Translations under genes and position numbers: made by a program
The notes under the pieces: model-generated
What the model was told of the DNA's origin: nothing
What the model saw: the letters and a program-made list of their open reading frames with translations, nothing else
The model's database searches: none
In this document: in pieces, positions 15,904-24,279 of the stretch
How the letters are laid out: each line of letters begins with the position of its first letter
How positions within the stretch are numbered: the first letter of the stretch is position 1
Assembly: GCF_001427305.1 (NCBI RefSeq)
Contig: NZ_LMFZ01000012.1
Location: forward strand, 1 to 64,000
Length of the DNA stretch: 64,000 bases
Direction: 5' to 3'
Origin: Duganella sp. Root1480D1
GTDB taxonomy: Bacteria; Pseudomonadota; Gammaproteobacteria; Burkholderiales; Burkholderiaceae_D

Positions 15904-16377
15904 TTAGCGCAGCGCGGGCGGCAGTTGCTTGAATTTGGCGCAGTATATCTTGGAGCGCGTGTTGAAATAGACGATGCGGCTGCCTGGCTTGGATTCCCGG
16001 ACCGGATAGCGCGAAGTGTCGATTTTCGCATAGGCCTGGCCGTCCTGGCGAAGGATGGCCTTTTCCAGCTCCTCCGGCGTGGTATCGGTCACCGCGCCGA
16101 CAAAGCTGTACGGGTAGCTTTCGTCGCTGATGATCACCTCCAGCACGGGAAAGCCCCACAGGATCGCGTCATCGGTGCGGAACCAGTAAGCCCCGCCCTC
16201 GCGCTTGTAAGGGCGCCCGAAGTACTGGCTGAGGTAGTCGAAATAATAATTATTGGAGGTCTGGTCGCGGCACAGCAAGCCATTGCCGAGCACATCGCCG
16301 AAATGGGAAGGTGGCGCTGCCGGCGCCGCGCAACTGGTGGCCAGCAGGCCCGCCGCCGTAAGGAAGCGCCGCATCAT
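15904..16377 (-). CDS. Exported hypothetical protein in the gspAB operon
   Basis: A 157-residue protein I cannot name. An N-terminal hydrophobic stretch (FLTAAGLLATSCAAPA) looks like a signal peptide, and its Cys16 could be a lipobox cysteine. The mature part is rich in aromatic residues (NNYYFDYLSQYFGRPY, GGAYWFRTDDAILWGF) and has no recognised domain. It lies nine bases before gspA and directly after the 61-residue ORF, so it is in the same operon and may act in the envelope with GspAB. Confidence 0.75.
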   Translation of the reverse strand: MMRRFLTAAGLLATSCAAPAAPPSHFGDVLGNGLLCRDQTSNNYYFDYLSQYFGRPYKREGGAYWFRTDDAILWGFPVLEVIISDESYPYSFVGAVTDTTPEELEKAILRQDGQAYAKIDTSRYPVRESKPGSRIVYFNTRSKIYCAKFKQLPPALR

Positions 16378-16563
16378 TCAGAGCTTCTGGAACCAGGCGC
16401 GGTTCGCACTGATCTTGGCCTTGGCCGAGGGAGGCAATGCTTCATAGCAGCCAGGGTATTGCTTCAGGGAACCCTCGCGGACTTCCTTCTGCAAACCATT
16501 GATCAGGAACACGTATACCGTTCCACCCTGGTCGGTCTTCTTGGTTCCTAAGTACTTGATCAT
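16378..16563 (-). CDS. Small hypothetical protein heading the gspAB operon
   Basis: A 61-residue basic protein without signal peptide or membrane segment (MIKYLGTKKTDQGGTVYVF...AKISANRAWFQKL). An AGGAGAG ribosome site supports ATG 16563. Its stop codon abuts the ATG of the next gene, so the two are probably coupled. I recognise no family. Confidence 0.7.
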   Translation of the reverse strand: MIKYLGTKKTDQGGTVYVFLINGLQKEVREGSLKQYPGCYEALPPSAKAKISANRAWFQKL

Positions 16564-16756
16564 ATGTGTCTCTCCTGACGAGCATTATGACATTTCAAGG
16601 CGAAATCACAACTTTTTGACCGATACCGTGTGCATTTCAGTATCGGAAAAATGCAGTTGGTTCCCCGATTTTGCGCGTCTGTCTTTTTCCGGCCCGGCGG
16701 CAGCGCCAATTCGCATATCTTTCCAGCATCACCAATCCTGAACAGTGACAATCAAA

Positions 16757-18121
16757 ATGAATAAGCTGATCACCTACGCCGCCGCTGCTTCCCTGATCGC
16801 ACTGGGCGTCACGGCCCTGCATGCGAGCCCTCCGGACAGCGAAAAGAAGGCCGATGCCACCCCAACCAGGGAAAATCGCCCGGTGACGGCTTTCTCGCGT
16901 ATTGAAGTCGACGGCCCCTATAAAGTGCTGATCAATGCCCAAGGCGAGCCGGCAGTGGAAGTCAGCGGCCCGAAACGCCAGGTCGAGCAGCTCGAAACCG
17001 TCGTCCAGGGCGACACCCTGCACGTGCGGCCACTGCGCCGCAATCACTGGGTGTTCAACTTCGGCAAGCAGCGCGAGCCTGTGATCGTAAAAATCAGCAC
17101 CAACGGCCTGAAAGCCCTGAGCAACAGCGGCAGCGGCGACGTGGAGCTGGAGCGCGTGGACAGCAGCGAGCTAAAACTGATCTCCACCGGTCCCGGCGAC
17201 TTCAGCGCCTCCGGCACGGCCACCGAATTGACCGTCAAGGCCAGCGGCAGCGGCGACATGCACCTGCACCGCATGCGCGCCACCAACGTCAACCTGGTCA
17301 TGACCGGTCCTGGCGATGTCAGCGCACCGGCCATTACCGGCGACCTGAATGCGGTCTTGTCCGGTTCCGGCGACCTGGAGGCAAGCGATGTGCGCGCCAA
17401 TAAGGTGAACGCCGCGATGAGCGGTCCCGGTTCGGTCGAATTGCGCGGCAGCAGCCGCGACATCCGCGTCGAAATCTCCGGCTCGGGCGACCTGGACGCC
17501 TGCAGCATGCAGGTGGAAAACGTCAGCGCCATGCTGAATGGCCCGGGCGGCGCCTGCCTGAGCGGCCAGATCAAGAAATTCGACGCCGAAGTGCATGGCT
17601 CCGGCGACCTGGAAGCGCGCGGACTGCAAACCCAGAATACCCGCGTCAGCCTGAGCGGCCCTGGCGGCATGAACCTGTCCGGCAGCAGCGACACCCTGAG
17701 CGCCGACGTCAGCGGCTCGGGCGACCTGGATGCCAAGCAGCTCAAGGTAGCCAAGGCCATTGCCCGCAGCAAGGGCCCCGGCAATATCTTCCTGAGCAAG
17801 GTAAGCGACTCGCTCGATGCCGACGTGCGCGGTTCGGGCGACCTGAAAGCCGAACCGGAATGCAAGGACGTCAAGGTCACCATGAGCGGCCCCGGCGGCG
17901 TGCAACTGCGCGGCTGGACCGGCACCCTGAACGCGCAAGTAAGCGGTTCGGGCAGCCTGGATGCACGCGACATGTTGGCCAAGCAGGCCGAAGTCAATGT
18001 GCGCGGCCCTGGCAACGCCACGGTCAACGTGCAAGGCAAGGTCGAGGCGCAAGGCCAGCAACTGATCTCCGACAAACAGCGTGTGGTGACGGTCGACCGT
18101 CGCGGCGCCCACGCCGAATGA
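16757..18121 (+). CDS. GIN-domain (DUF2807) exported repeat protein
   Basis: A 454-residue exported protein. A signal peptide (residues 1 to about 22) is followed by FSRIEVDGPYKVLINAQGEPAVEV, the start of a GIN/DUF2807 domain (putative adhesin head fold), which continues to the end as a right-handed beta-helix-like array. There are 16 repeats of about 20 residues whose turns alternate strictly between G-S-G and G-P-G (NSGSGD, STGPGD, ASGSGD, MTGPGD and so on to VSGSGS, VRGPGN). DUF2807 proteins are usually shorter, so the array looks expanded. ATG 16757 starts a clean signal peptide, and a GTG at 16745 is an alternative start. Confidence 0.88.
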   Translation: MNKLITYAAAASLIALGVTALHASPPDSEKKADATPTRENRPVTAFSRIEVDGPYKVLINAQGEPAVEVSGPKRQVEQLETVVQGDTLHVRPLRRNHWVFNFGKQREPVIVKISTNGLKALSNSGSGDVELERVDSSELKLISTGPGDFSASGTATELTVKASGSGDMHLHRMRATNVNLVMTGPGDVSAPAITGDLNAVLSGSGDLEASDVRANKVNAAMSGPGSVELRGSSRDIRVEISGSGDLDACSMQVENVSAMLNGPGGACLSGQIKKFDAEVHGSGDLEARGLQTQNTRVSLSGPGGMNLSGSSDTLSADVSGSGDLDAKQLKVAKAIARSKGPGNIFLSKVSDSLDADVRGSGDLKAEPECKDVKVTMSGPGGVQLRGWTGTLNAQVSGSGSLDARDMLAKQAEVNVRGPGNATVNVQGKVEAQGQQLISDKQRVVTVDRRGAHAE

Positions 18122-18179
18122 TTGACGACATCGCTGCTGACGCCTGAGGCGCCGGCAGCGATTAGCTTTTCTCCCTGAT

Positions 18180-18206
18180 GCCCGGCCTTCGTGCCGGGCT
18201 TTTTTT
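18180..18206 (+). terminator. Rho-independent terminator of the GIN-domain gene
   Basis: Stem GCCCGGC/GCCGGGC around a short loop (18180-18199), followed by seven T. Confidence 0.92.
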
Positions 18207-18237
18207 CGTCCACATTGCAACTTTGGCACCACAGTCC

Positions 18238-18348
18238 ATACCAAAGTGCATACCATTCACTCCAGTGCAATTCTCCTTAACAATCAATAACTTGGTATTT
18301 ATAACCGGCGTTTAGCCCCAGACCTAAACAATACCAGTTAAATACCTG
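18238..18348. promoter_or_regulatory. Repeated half-sites, probable operator of the nag operon
   Basis: The ATACC core recurs five times upstream of the operon: ATACCA at 18238-18243 and 18250-18255, TTGGTATTT (inverted) at 18292-18300, CAATACCAG at 18329-18337 and AAATACCTG at 18340-18348. The last copy abuts the -35 box, a position where a bound repressor would block transcription. The GntR-type regulator in the operon is the obvious candidate. The AACTGGTATT-like half-sites resemble those I recall for NagQ/DasR-type regulators. The assignment is inference. Confidence 0.5.
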
Positions 18349-18377
18349 TTGACAAGCTGGTGTGCTCCTCATATAGT
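18349..18377 (+). promoter_or_regulatory. Sigma-70 promoter of the nag operon
   Basis: A consensus -35 TTGACA (18349-18354), a 17-base spacer and -10 TATAGT (18372-18377). The predicted start is near 18384, about 23 bases before the kinase ATG at 18407. Confidence 0.8.
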
Positions 18378-18406
18378 CGCCACAGTTCTTTTCATCCCTC
18401 GAAAAA

Positions 18407-19276
18407 ATGATCGAATTCCTGATAGGCGTCGATGGCGGCGGCAGCGGTACACGGGTGCGTCTGGCGCGTGCCGACGGGCAGTTGCTGGGCGAAGGCCAGG
18501 CCGGCCCGTCCGCCCTGCTGCACGGTATTAAGAATGCATGGGCCGCCGTTGAGGAAGCCACGGCGCGTGCGTTCGAGGCTTCCGGCGTGGCGCAACCGGC
18601 GCGCGCGCACATCGCGATTGGCCTGGGGCTGGCCGGCGTGCATAACAAACAGTGGGCCGCCAATTTCGTGGCAGCCAATCCTGGCTTTGCCGCCGTGGCG
18701 CTGGAAACCGATGCCTTTACCACCGTGTTGGGCGCACATGAAGGGCAGCCGGGCGCCATCATCGCGCTGGGCACCGGCAGCGTGGGCGAAATCCTGCACA
18801 CCGACGGCTCGCGCCATGAAGTGGGCGGCTGGGGTTTCCCGTCCGGCGACGAAGCCGGCGGCGCGTGGATCGGCATGAAGGCGATCAACCATGTGCAGCA
18901 GGTCATTGATGGCCGCGTGGCGGGCAGCGCCTTCTCGCAGGCAGTGGCCGATGCATGCGGCGGCGCCCGCGACCGCATCCAGGTCTGGCTGGCGAATGCC
19001 AACCAGACCGCCTTCGCGCAATTGGCCCGCATCGTCCTGCAGTATGCCGAAACCGATACGACCGCGCGCGGCATCCTGTCCGAAGCGGGCCGGCAAGTGG
19101 CATTGATCGCCCATGGCCTGGATCCGAGCGGCACCCTGCCGATCGCTTTGTGCGGCGGGCTCGGTGAGCCGCTGCGCGCCTACCTTCCCCCTGCCCTGCA
19201 GCAGCGGATCGTTCCACCCAAGGGCGACTCGGCCGCGGGTGGTCTGCGCCTGATCCAACAACATTTGAAGGAGTAG
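18407..19276 (+). CDS. N-acetylglucosamine kinase (BadF/BadG type)
   Basis: A 289-residue ASKHA-fold kinase of the BadF/BadG/BcrA/BcrD family, as found for GlcNAc and glucosamine kinases in nag clusters. The phosphate-1 loop is IGVDGGGSGTRVRLA at the N-terminus, phosphate-2 is ALGTGSVG, and the adenosine region is ALCGGLGEPL. It would phosphorylate cytoplasmic GlcNAc to GlcNAc-6-phosphate, the NagA substrate. It is the first gene of the operon, which fits a system that imports free sugar rather than using PTS. The substrate is inferred from context. Confidence 0.88.
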   Translation: MIEFLIGVDGGGSGTRVRLARADGQLLGEGQAGPSALLHGIKNAWAAVEEATARAFEASGVAQPARAHIAIGLGLAGVHNKQWAANFVAANPGFAAVALETDAFTTVLGAHEGQPGAIIALGTGSVGEILHTDGSRHEVGGWGFPSGDEAGGAWIGMKAINHVQQVIDGRVAGSAFSQAVADACGGARDRIQVWLANANQTAFAQLARIVLQYAETDTTARGILSEAGRQVALIAHGLDPSGTLPIALCGGLGEPLRAYLPPALQQRIVPPKGDSAAGGLRLIQQHLKE

Positions 19277-19279
19277 CCC

Positions 19280-20014
19280 GTGCTATCCCAGTTGAGCGAT
19301 TTCCGGCCTGACGCCGACAGCGACACCCCTCTGTATATGCAGTTGGCAAACAAGCTGTCCGATGGCATAGCGAGCGGGGACTGGCGCGCCAACGAAGCGC
19401 TGCCGTCCGAACGCGTGCTTTCGGAAATACTCAATATCTCGCGGGTGACCGCGCGCAAGGCGATCGACATGCTGTGCGCGCGCGGCATGCTGACGCGCCG
19501 CCGCGGTTCCGGGACCTACATCACGCCCAAACTGGAACAGCCGCTGTCGCGCCTGACCAGTTTTTCGGAAGAGCTGCGCCAGCGCGGTTTTACTGCCGGT
19601 TCGCAATGGCTGCAGCGCGAGATTGGCGTGGCGGCGCCGCTGGAATTGCTGTCGCTTGGCCTGTCGCCGAACATGCCGGTGGCGCGCCTGAAGCGCCTGC
19701 GCACCGCCGACGACGTGGTCATGGCAATCGAGACCTCGACCATCCCCGCCATGTACATGCCCGATCCCGGCACGGTGCACGGCTCGCTGTACGGCTACCT
19801 GGAAGCCACCGGCAATGTGCCAATGCGCGCGCTGCAGCACATCCGCGCCATCAACGCCAATGCCGAGCAGGCGCGCCTGGCCAATATCGCCGCCGGCACC
19901 GCCATGCTGCACATTACGCGCGTGAGCTACCTGGAGAGCGGCGCAGCGGTAGAACTGACCCACTCCTTCTGCCGGAGTGACTATTATGAATTTGTAGCGG
20001 AGTCGCGTCGATGA
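19280..20014 (+). CDS. GntR/HutC family transcriptional regulator of the nag operon
   Basis: A 244-residue regulator. The N-terminal winged helix is of GntR type (DTPLYMQLANKLSDGIASGDW, LPSERVLSEILNISRVTARKAI, RRRGSGTYI). The C-terminal UTRA effector domain (about residues 85-244) is typical of HutC-type members such as NagR, NagQ and DasR, which respond to GlcNAc phosphates. The start is GTG 19280, three bases after the kinase stop with a GGAG site overlapping it. It probably represses its own operon through the half-sites upstream. Confidence 0.92.
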   Translation: MLSQLSDFRPDADSDTPLYMQLANKLSDGIASGDWRANEALPSERVLSEILNISRVTARKAIDMLCARGMLTRRRGSGTYITPKLEQPLSRLTSFSEELRQRGFTAGSQWLQREIGVAAPLELLSLGLSPNMPVARLKRLRTADDVVMAIETSTIPAMYMPDPGTVHGSLYGYLEATGNVPMRALQHIRAINANAEQARLANIAAGTAMLHITRVSYLESGAAVELTHSFCRSDYYEFVAESRR

Positions 20015-21123
20015 ACGAGGCAATCAAAGGCAATATCCTGACACCGTCCGGCTGGCTGAATGGAACGATTTCCTTCGGCGAACGGATCGAGGACGTGGCA
20101 GGCAGCAGCACCGACCCGAAGTCGAACAGCGACGACTATATCCTGCCCGGCTTCATCGACCTGCATGTGCATGGGGGCGCCGGCAAGGACGTGATGGAAG
20201 GCGGCGATGCGGTGCACGCGATTGCCGCGATCCACGCGCGCCACGGCACGACTTCGATGCTGGCCACCACCATGACCGCCCCGCCGGAAGATATCGACGT
20301 GGCGCTGGCCGCCATCGGCAAGGCTGTGCGCCAGCGCGGCAAAGGTGAGGCGCGCGTGCTGGGCGCTCACCTGGAAGGCCCATATATCAATAGCGGCAAG
20401 CTGGGCGCGCAGCCGAACTTTGCGCGCGCCGCCACGATTGAAGAAGTTCATCGCCTGGAGAAGCTGGCGCCGATGCGCGTGATCACCGTGGCGCCGGAGA
20501 TCTCCGGCCACCTGGAACTGGTGCGCGACCTCGCCAACCACGGTGTGCGTGTGCAGATCGGCCATACCCTTGGCTCTTATGAGGAAGGCGTGGCAGCACT
20601 GGACCATGGCGCGACCGGCTTCACCCATTTATTCAATGCGATGAGCGGGCTGCACCACCGCGAGCCCGGCATGGTCGGCGCTGCGCTGGCGCATGCCGAA
20701 TTTGCTGAACTGATTCCCGACCTCCTGCACGTGCATCCCGGTGCGATCAAGGGCGCGCTGCGCGCCATCCCGCGCCTGTATTGCGTGACCGATTCCACGG
20801 CTGCCACCGGCATGCCGGATGGCGAGTACATGCTGGGGCGCCATATCGTCCATAAATGCATGGGCGGCGTGCGCCTGCCCGACGGCACCCTGGCCGGCTC
20901 CACGCTGACGCTGGACCAGGCTTTGCGCAACCTGGTCGGCCTGGGCCTTGACCTGGCCGACGCCTCCAAACGAGTTTCCACCCATGCAGCCGACTACCTC
21001 GGCCTGCAGGACCGCGGCCGCCTGGCACGCGGCGCGTATGCCGACCTGGTCGTGATGGGCCGGGACCTGAAACTGAAAGCCGTTTATATCGAAGGAGAAC
21101 GTTGTGACCTCAATGATGCTTAA
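20011..21123 (+). CDS. nagA: N-acetylglucosamine-6-phosphate deacetylase
   Basis: A 370-residue amidohydrolase. The metal-binding motif is LPGFIDLHVHGG (H52, H54). Further family motifs are HLEGPYIN (Glu metal ligand), IGHTLGSYEEG, THLFNAM and the catalytic Asp in VTDSTAATG. It removes acetate from GlcNAc-6-phosphate to give glucosamine-6-phosphate in the cytoplasm. The ATG overlaps the regulator stop by four bases (ATGA). The length is normal. Confidence 0.97.
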   Translation: MNEAIKGNILTPSGWLNGTISFGERIEDVAGSSTDPKSNSDDYILPGFIDLHVHGGAGKDVMEGGDAVHAIAAIHARHGTTSMLATTMTAPPEDIDVALAAIGKAVRQRGKGEARVLGAHLEGPYINSGKLGAQPNFARAATIEEVHRLEKLAPMRVITVAPEISGHLELVRDLANHGVRVQIGHTLGSYEEGVAALDHGATGFTHLFNAMSGLHHREPGMVGAALAHAEFAELIPDLLHVHPGAIKGALRAIPRLYCVTDSTAATGMPDGEYMLGRHIVHKCMGGVRLPDGTLAGSTLTLDQALRNLVGLGLDLADASKRVSTHAADYLGLQDRGRLARGAYADLVVMGRDLKLKAVYIEGERCDLNDA

Positions 21124-22126
21124 AGAAGCCCTGTCTGCCGCCGACTGCGTGGAACAGCAGTTGGCGCATGACACCGACCGCTACGCGGAACTGGGCCGCA
21201 AACTGAGGAGCACTCCGTTCAACTCCGCGCTGACCGTAGCACGCGGCAGTTCGGACCATGCCTGCAACTACATCGCCTACCTGATCATGTCGCGCCTGGG
21301 GCGCGTGGTCGCTTCGCTGCCGATGTCGCTGGTGACCCTGCACAAGTCGCCGCTGATCACCCGAGACACGCTGGTGGTGTCGGTTTCGCAGTCCGGCCAA
21401 AGCCCGGACGTGGTGGAACCGATCCGCTATTTCCGCGATGGCGGCGCCACTACCGTTGCGCTGGTCAACGATGCCGATTCTCCACTGGCCCATAGCGCCG
21501 AGTGGGCAATGCCGCTGCGTGCCGGTAAAGAGCAAAGCGTGGCCGCCACCAAGAGCTTCATCACTTCCCTGGTAGCCGGCGCGCGCATGGTGGCGCATTG
21601 GCAGAACGACCCGGAACTGCTGGAAGCCCTGGCTGCCTTGCCCACTGCATTGCGCGCTGCCTGCGACGTCGATTGGTCGCCGGCGATTGAAGTGCTGGCC
21701 CCGGCCCGCAACATCATGGTGGTGGGCCGCGGCATCAGTTTCCCGGTTGCGCTGGAGGCTTCGCTGAAATTCAAGGAAACCTCGGCGCTGCAGGCGGAGG
21801 CCTTCTCCGGCGCAGAGATCAAGCACGGCCCGATGGCGCTGATTGAAGAAGGCTATCCGCTGCTGATCTTCGCTACCCGCGGCCCGACCCAGGCAGGCTT
21901 GCTGGCGCTGGCCGAAGAAATGCGCGGCCGTGGCGCGCGTGTGCTGCTGGCGGCGCCGGAAGATGTCGCATCACGCGACTTGACCTTGCCTGTTGCGGCA
22001 ACGCCGGATCTCGATCCGATTGTTGCGATCCAGGCCTTCTACGTGATGGCAGCCAGGCTGTCCGCTGCGCGCGGCCTGGACCCGGATCGTCCGCGCCACC
22101 TGAACAAAGTCACCAAGACCCACTGA
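21104..22126 (+). CDS. Glucosamine-6-phosphate deaminase NagB-II (SIS domain)
   Basis: A 340-residue protein with two SIS domains, like the isomerase half of GlmS but without the glutaminase half. This is the NagB-II type of deaminase that converts glucosamine-6-phosphate to fructose-6-phosphate and ammonia. Visible motifs are ARGSSDHACNY, SVSQSGQSPDVV, AATKSF and AEAFSGAEIKHGP, and the C-terminus ends RHLNKVTKT, as in the GlmS family. The start is GTG 21104 with an AAGGAGAA site inside the end of nagA, giving a 20-base overlap. Sugar specificity is inferred from the operon. Confidence 0.92.
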   Translation: MTSMMLKEALSAADCVEQQLAHDTDRYAELGRKLRSTPFNSALTVARGSSDHACNYIAYLIMSRLGRVVASLPMSLVTLHKSPLITRDTLVVSVSQSGQSPDVVEPIRYFRDGGATTVALVNDADSPLAHSAEWAMPLRAGKEQSVAATKSFITSLVAGARMVAHWQNDPELLEALAALPTALRAACDVDWSPAIEVLAPARNIMVVGRGISFPVALEASLKFKETSALQAEAFSGAEIKHGPMALIEEGYPLLIFATRGPTQAGLLALAEEMRGRGARVLLAAPEDVASRDLTLPVAATPDLDPIVAIQAFYVMAARLSAARGLDPDRPRHLNKVTKTH

Positions 22127-22144
22127 TCCCGCGCGCGGCCATCG

Positions 22145-23443
22145 ATGAAGAACAGTCTCCTGCTTGCTGCATTGATGGCCATTGGCGGTGCGGCCTTTGC
22201 CGAGCCGGTGCAGCGCATCGAGTTCTGGACCTTCAGCATGAAGCCGCGCTTCACGCCATATTTCGAGGACGTGGTGAAGCGCTACGAATCAGCCAATCCC
22301 GGCGTCAAGCTGGAATGGGTCGACTTCCCGTGGGACATTATCCAGACCAAGCTGGTCACGCGCATCGTCGCGGGCAAGCCGCCGGCGCTGGTCAACCTGA
22401 ATGTGCCGTGGGCCGAGGAATTTGCGCGCGACGGGCTGCTGACGCCAGTCGACCCGCTGCTGGGTGCCGATCGGGGACGCTACCTGCAAAGCGCCCTGCG
22501 CGACCTTTCTTTCGCGGGCAAGACTTATGGCTTCCCGATGTACAGCAATGTCGCCGTGATCGCGTATAACCGCGAGATCTTCCGCGCGGCTGGCATCCCG
22601 CATGCGCCGCGTGATCTTGATGAACAACTCGCGTTCGCGCGCCAGATCGCCCAGCGCACTGGCAAGGCAGGCTTGTGCCCTGCCCTGTCCAAGGTCGATG
22701 GCCTGATGCTGCAACAAGGGCTGCCGGTGCTGGCTGGGGGTCGCGCGGTGTTCAATTCTCCTGCGCACGTGGCGTTCATCCGCAAGCTGGCCGAGACTTA
22801 TCGGGCGGGCGGACTGCTGAAGGACGGCCTGTTTGCGGAAGATAACTTCCCGCCAGCCGTTGAAGCTTACAAGAGCGGGCGCCTTGGAATGCTGCTGGCG
22901 CCGCCGACGGCCTTGAAGCGCATCAAGGCCGACGCGCGCGACGTTTATGCTCTTACCGAGGTGGCGCCCGCCCCGCTGGGTCCCACGGGAATTGCCGATG
23001 GCGGCTGGCTGATCCACTTTGGCGTGCCGGCCCGGGTGCCGGCGGCGGAATTGCCAGGCATCGGCAAGTTTGCGCGTTTTTTGACCAGCGACGCAAACCA
23101 GCTCGAGTTCGCGCGGCAGGCCAGCGTGTTCCCGGCATCGGCGCACGCCGCCAATGATCCCTTCTTCACAGCAGTACCGGCCAATGCCGGCGCAGCGGAA
23201 AAGGCCGTGGCTGCCGGCGCGGTATCGATGCCCTACTCGCGCACCATGTACGTGGCCGGCATCGAAGACTACGACGAATTACGCCGCGCGCTGGTGAAAG
23301 CGGTCGAAGCAGGCGTCACCGGCCGCGCAGACATCAAGCAATCGCTCGACGCGGCCGTTGTGATCTGGAACCGCAAGCTGGCATCGACGCTACCCACCGC
23401 GCATGCCGCCGCTCGTGCAACCATCGCGGAGATGGCGCGATGA
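22145..23443 (+). CDS. Sugar ABC transporter substrate-binding protein
   Basis: A 432-residue family 1 solute-binding protein. A signal peptide (about residues 1-20, cut near AFAEPVQ) precedes a mature start RIEFWTFSMKPRF and typical features: VKLEWVDFPWDIIQTKLVTRI, and GKTYGFPMYSNVAVIAYNREIF. It would capture GlcNAc or short chito-oligosaccharides in the periplasm for the two permeases that follow. It lies 18 bases after the deaminase gene, and its stop overlaps the next ATG by four bases. Confidence 0.92.
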   Translation: MKNSLLLAALMAIGGAAFAEPVQRIEFWTFSMKPRFTPYFEDVVKRYESANPGVKLEWVDFPWDIIQTKLVTRIVAGKPPALVNLNVPWAEEFARDGLLTPVDPLLGADRGRYLQSALRDLSFAGKTYGFPMYSNVAVIAYNREIFRAAGIPHAPRDLDEQLAFARQIAQRTGKAGLCPALSKVDGLMLQQGLPVLAGGRAVFNSPAHVAFIRKLAETYRAGGLLKDGLFAEDNFPPAVEAYKSGRLGMLLAPPTALKRIKADARDVYALTEVAPAPLGPTGIADGGWLIHFGVPARVPAAELPGIGKFARFLTSDANQLEFARQASVFPASAHAANDPFFTAVPANAGAAEKAVAAGAVSMPYSRTMYVAGIEDYDELRRALVKAVEAGVTGRADIKQSLDAAVVIWNRKLASTLPTAHAAARATIAEMAR

Positions 23444-24279
23444 AGCGCGCGGTAACGGCCTGGCTGTTCCTGGCGCCGGCGCTGGTGCTGCTGGCGGTGT
23501 TCGCATTCTGGCCGGTGCTGTTTGGATCGGTGCTGGCGTTCACGGACTTTTCACTGGTGCGGCCGACGCACTGGGTCGGCTTCGACAACTTCCGCTACAT
23601 CTTCAATAACGAGATGTTCGTCACCGGGCTGAAAAACTCGCTGGTATTCCTGCTGATCGTCCCCTGCGTGCAGCTCGGCGCGATTGCGCTGGCCGTGATG
23701 GTGAACAACCAGCTGCCCGGCATCAAGATGTTCCGGGCCGCGTATTACGTACCGGTGGTGACGACGGTTTCCGTGGTCGGCATCATGTGGGGCTTCATGT
23801 TTCACGAACAAGGGGCGCTGAATTACATCCTCGGCACGCACATCGGCTGGCTGCAGGACGATACGTTTGCGCTCGCGGCGATCATGTTCGTCACGCTGTG
23901 GCGCGGTCTGGGCTGGTATATGGTGATGTACCTGGCCGCGCTGCAATCGGTGCCGCAGGAGATGCAGGAAGCAGCGATCCTCGACGGCGCCACGCGCTGG
24001 CAACGCTTCTGGCACATCACCGTGCCAATGCTGCGCCCTACCATCATGGTCTGCACCATCCTGTCCGTGCTGGGCGCGCTGAAGGCCTACCAGGAGGTCG
24101 ACGTCCTGACCCAGGGCGGCCCGATGAATTCCACCTTCACCGCCCTGTATTACGCCTACGACCAGGGCCTGAAGCACCTGAAGCTGCCGCGCGCCCTGGC
24201 TGCCAGCTTCATCGTGTCGCTGATTTGCATCGGCATCGCCCTGCTTTGCCTGCGCTACCTGAAGCCAAAGCACCGATGA
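23440..24279 (+). CDS. Sugar ABC transporter permease 1 (MalF type)
   Basis: A 279-residue permease with six predicted membrane segments (the first LFLAPALVLLAVFAFWPVLF). It has the EAA loop AAILDGATRWQRFWHITVPMLRPT, which couples to the ATPase. This is the MalF/LacF-type partner of a sugar importer. The start overlaps the binding-protein stop, and the end overlaps the second permease (ATGA). Confidence 0.95.
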   Translation: MKRAVTAWLFLAPALVLLAVFAFWPVLFGSVLAFTDFSLVRPTHWVGFDNFRYIFNNEMFVTGLKNSLVFLLIVPCVQLGAIALAVMVNNQLPGIKMFRAAYYVPVVTTVSVVGIMWGFMFHEQGALNYILGTHIGWLQDDTFALAAIMFVTLWRGLGWYMVMYLAALQSVPQEMQEAAILDGATRWQRFWHITVPMLRPTIMVCTILSVLGALKAYQEVDVLTQGGPMNSTFTALYYAYDQGLKHLKLPRALAASFIVSLICIGIALLCLRYLKPKHR

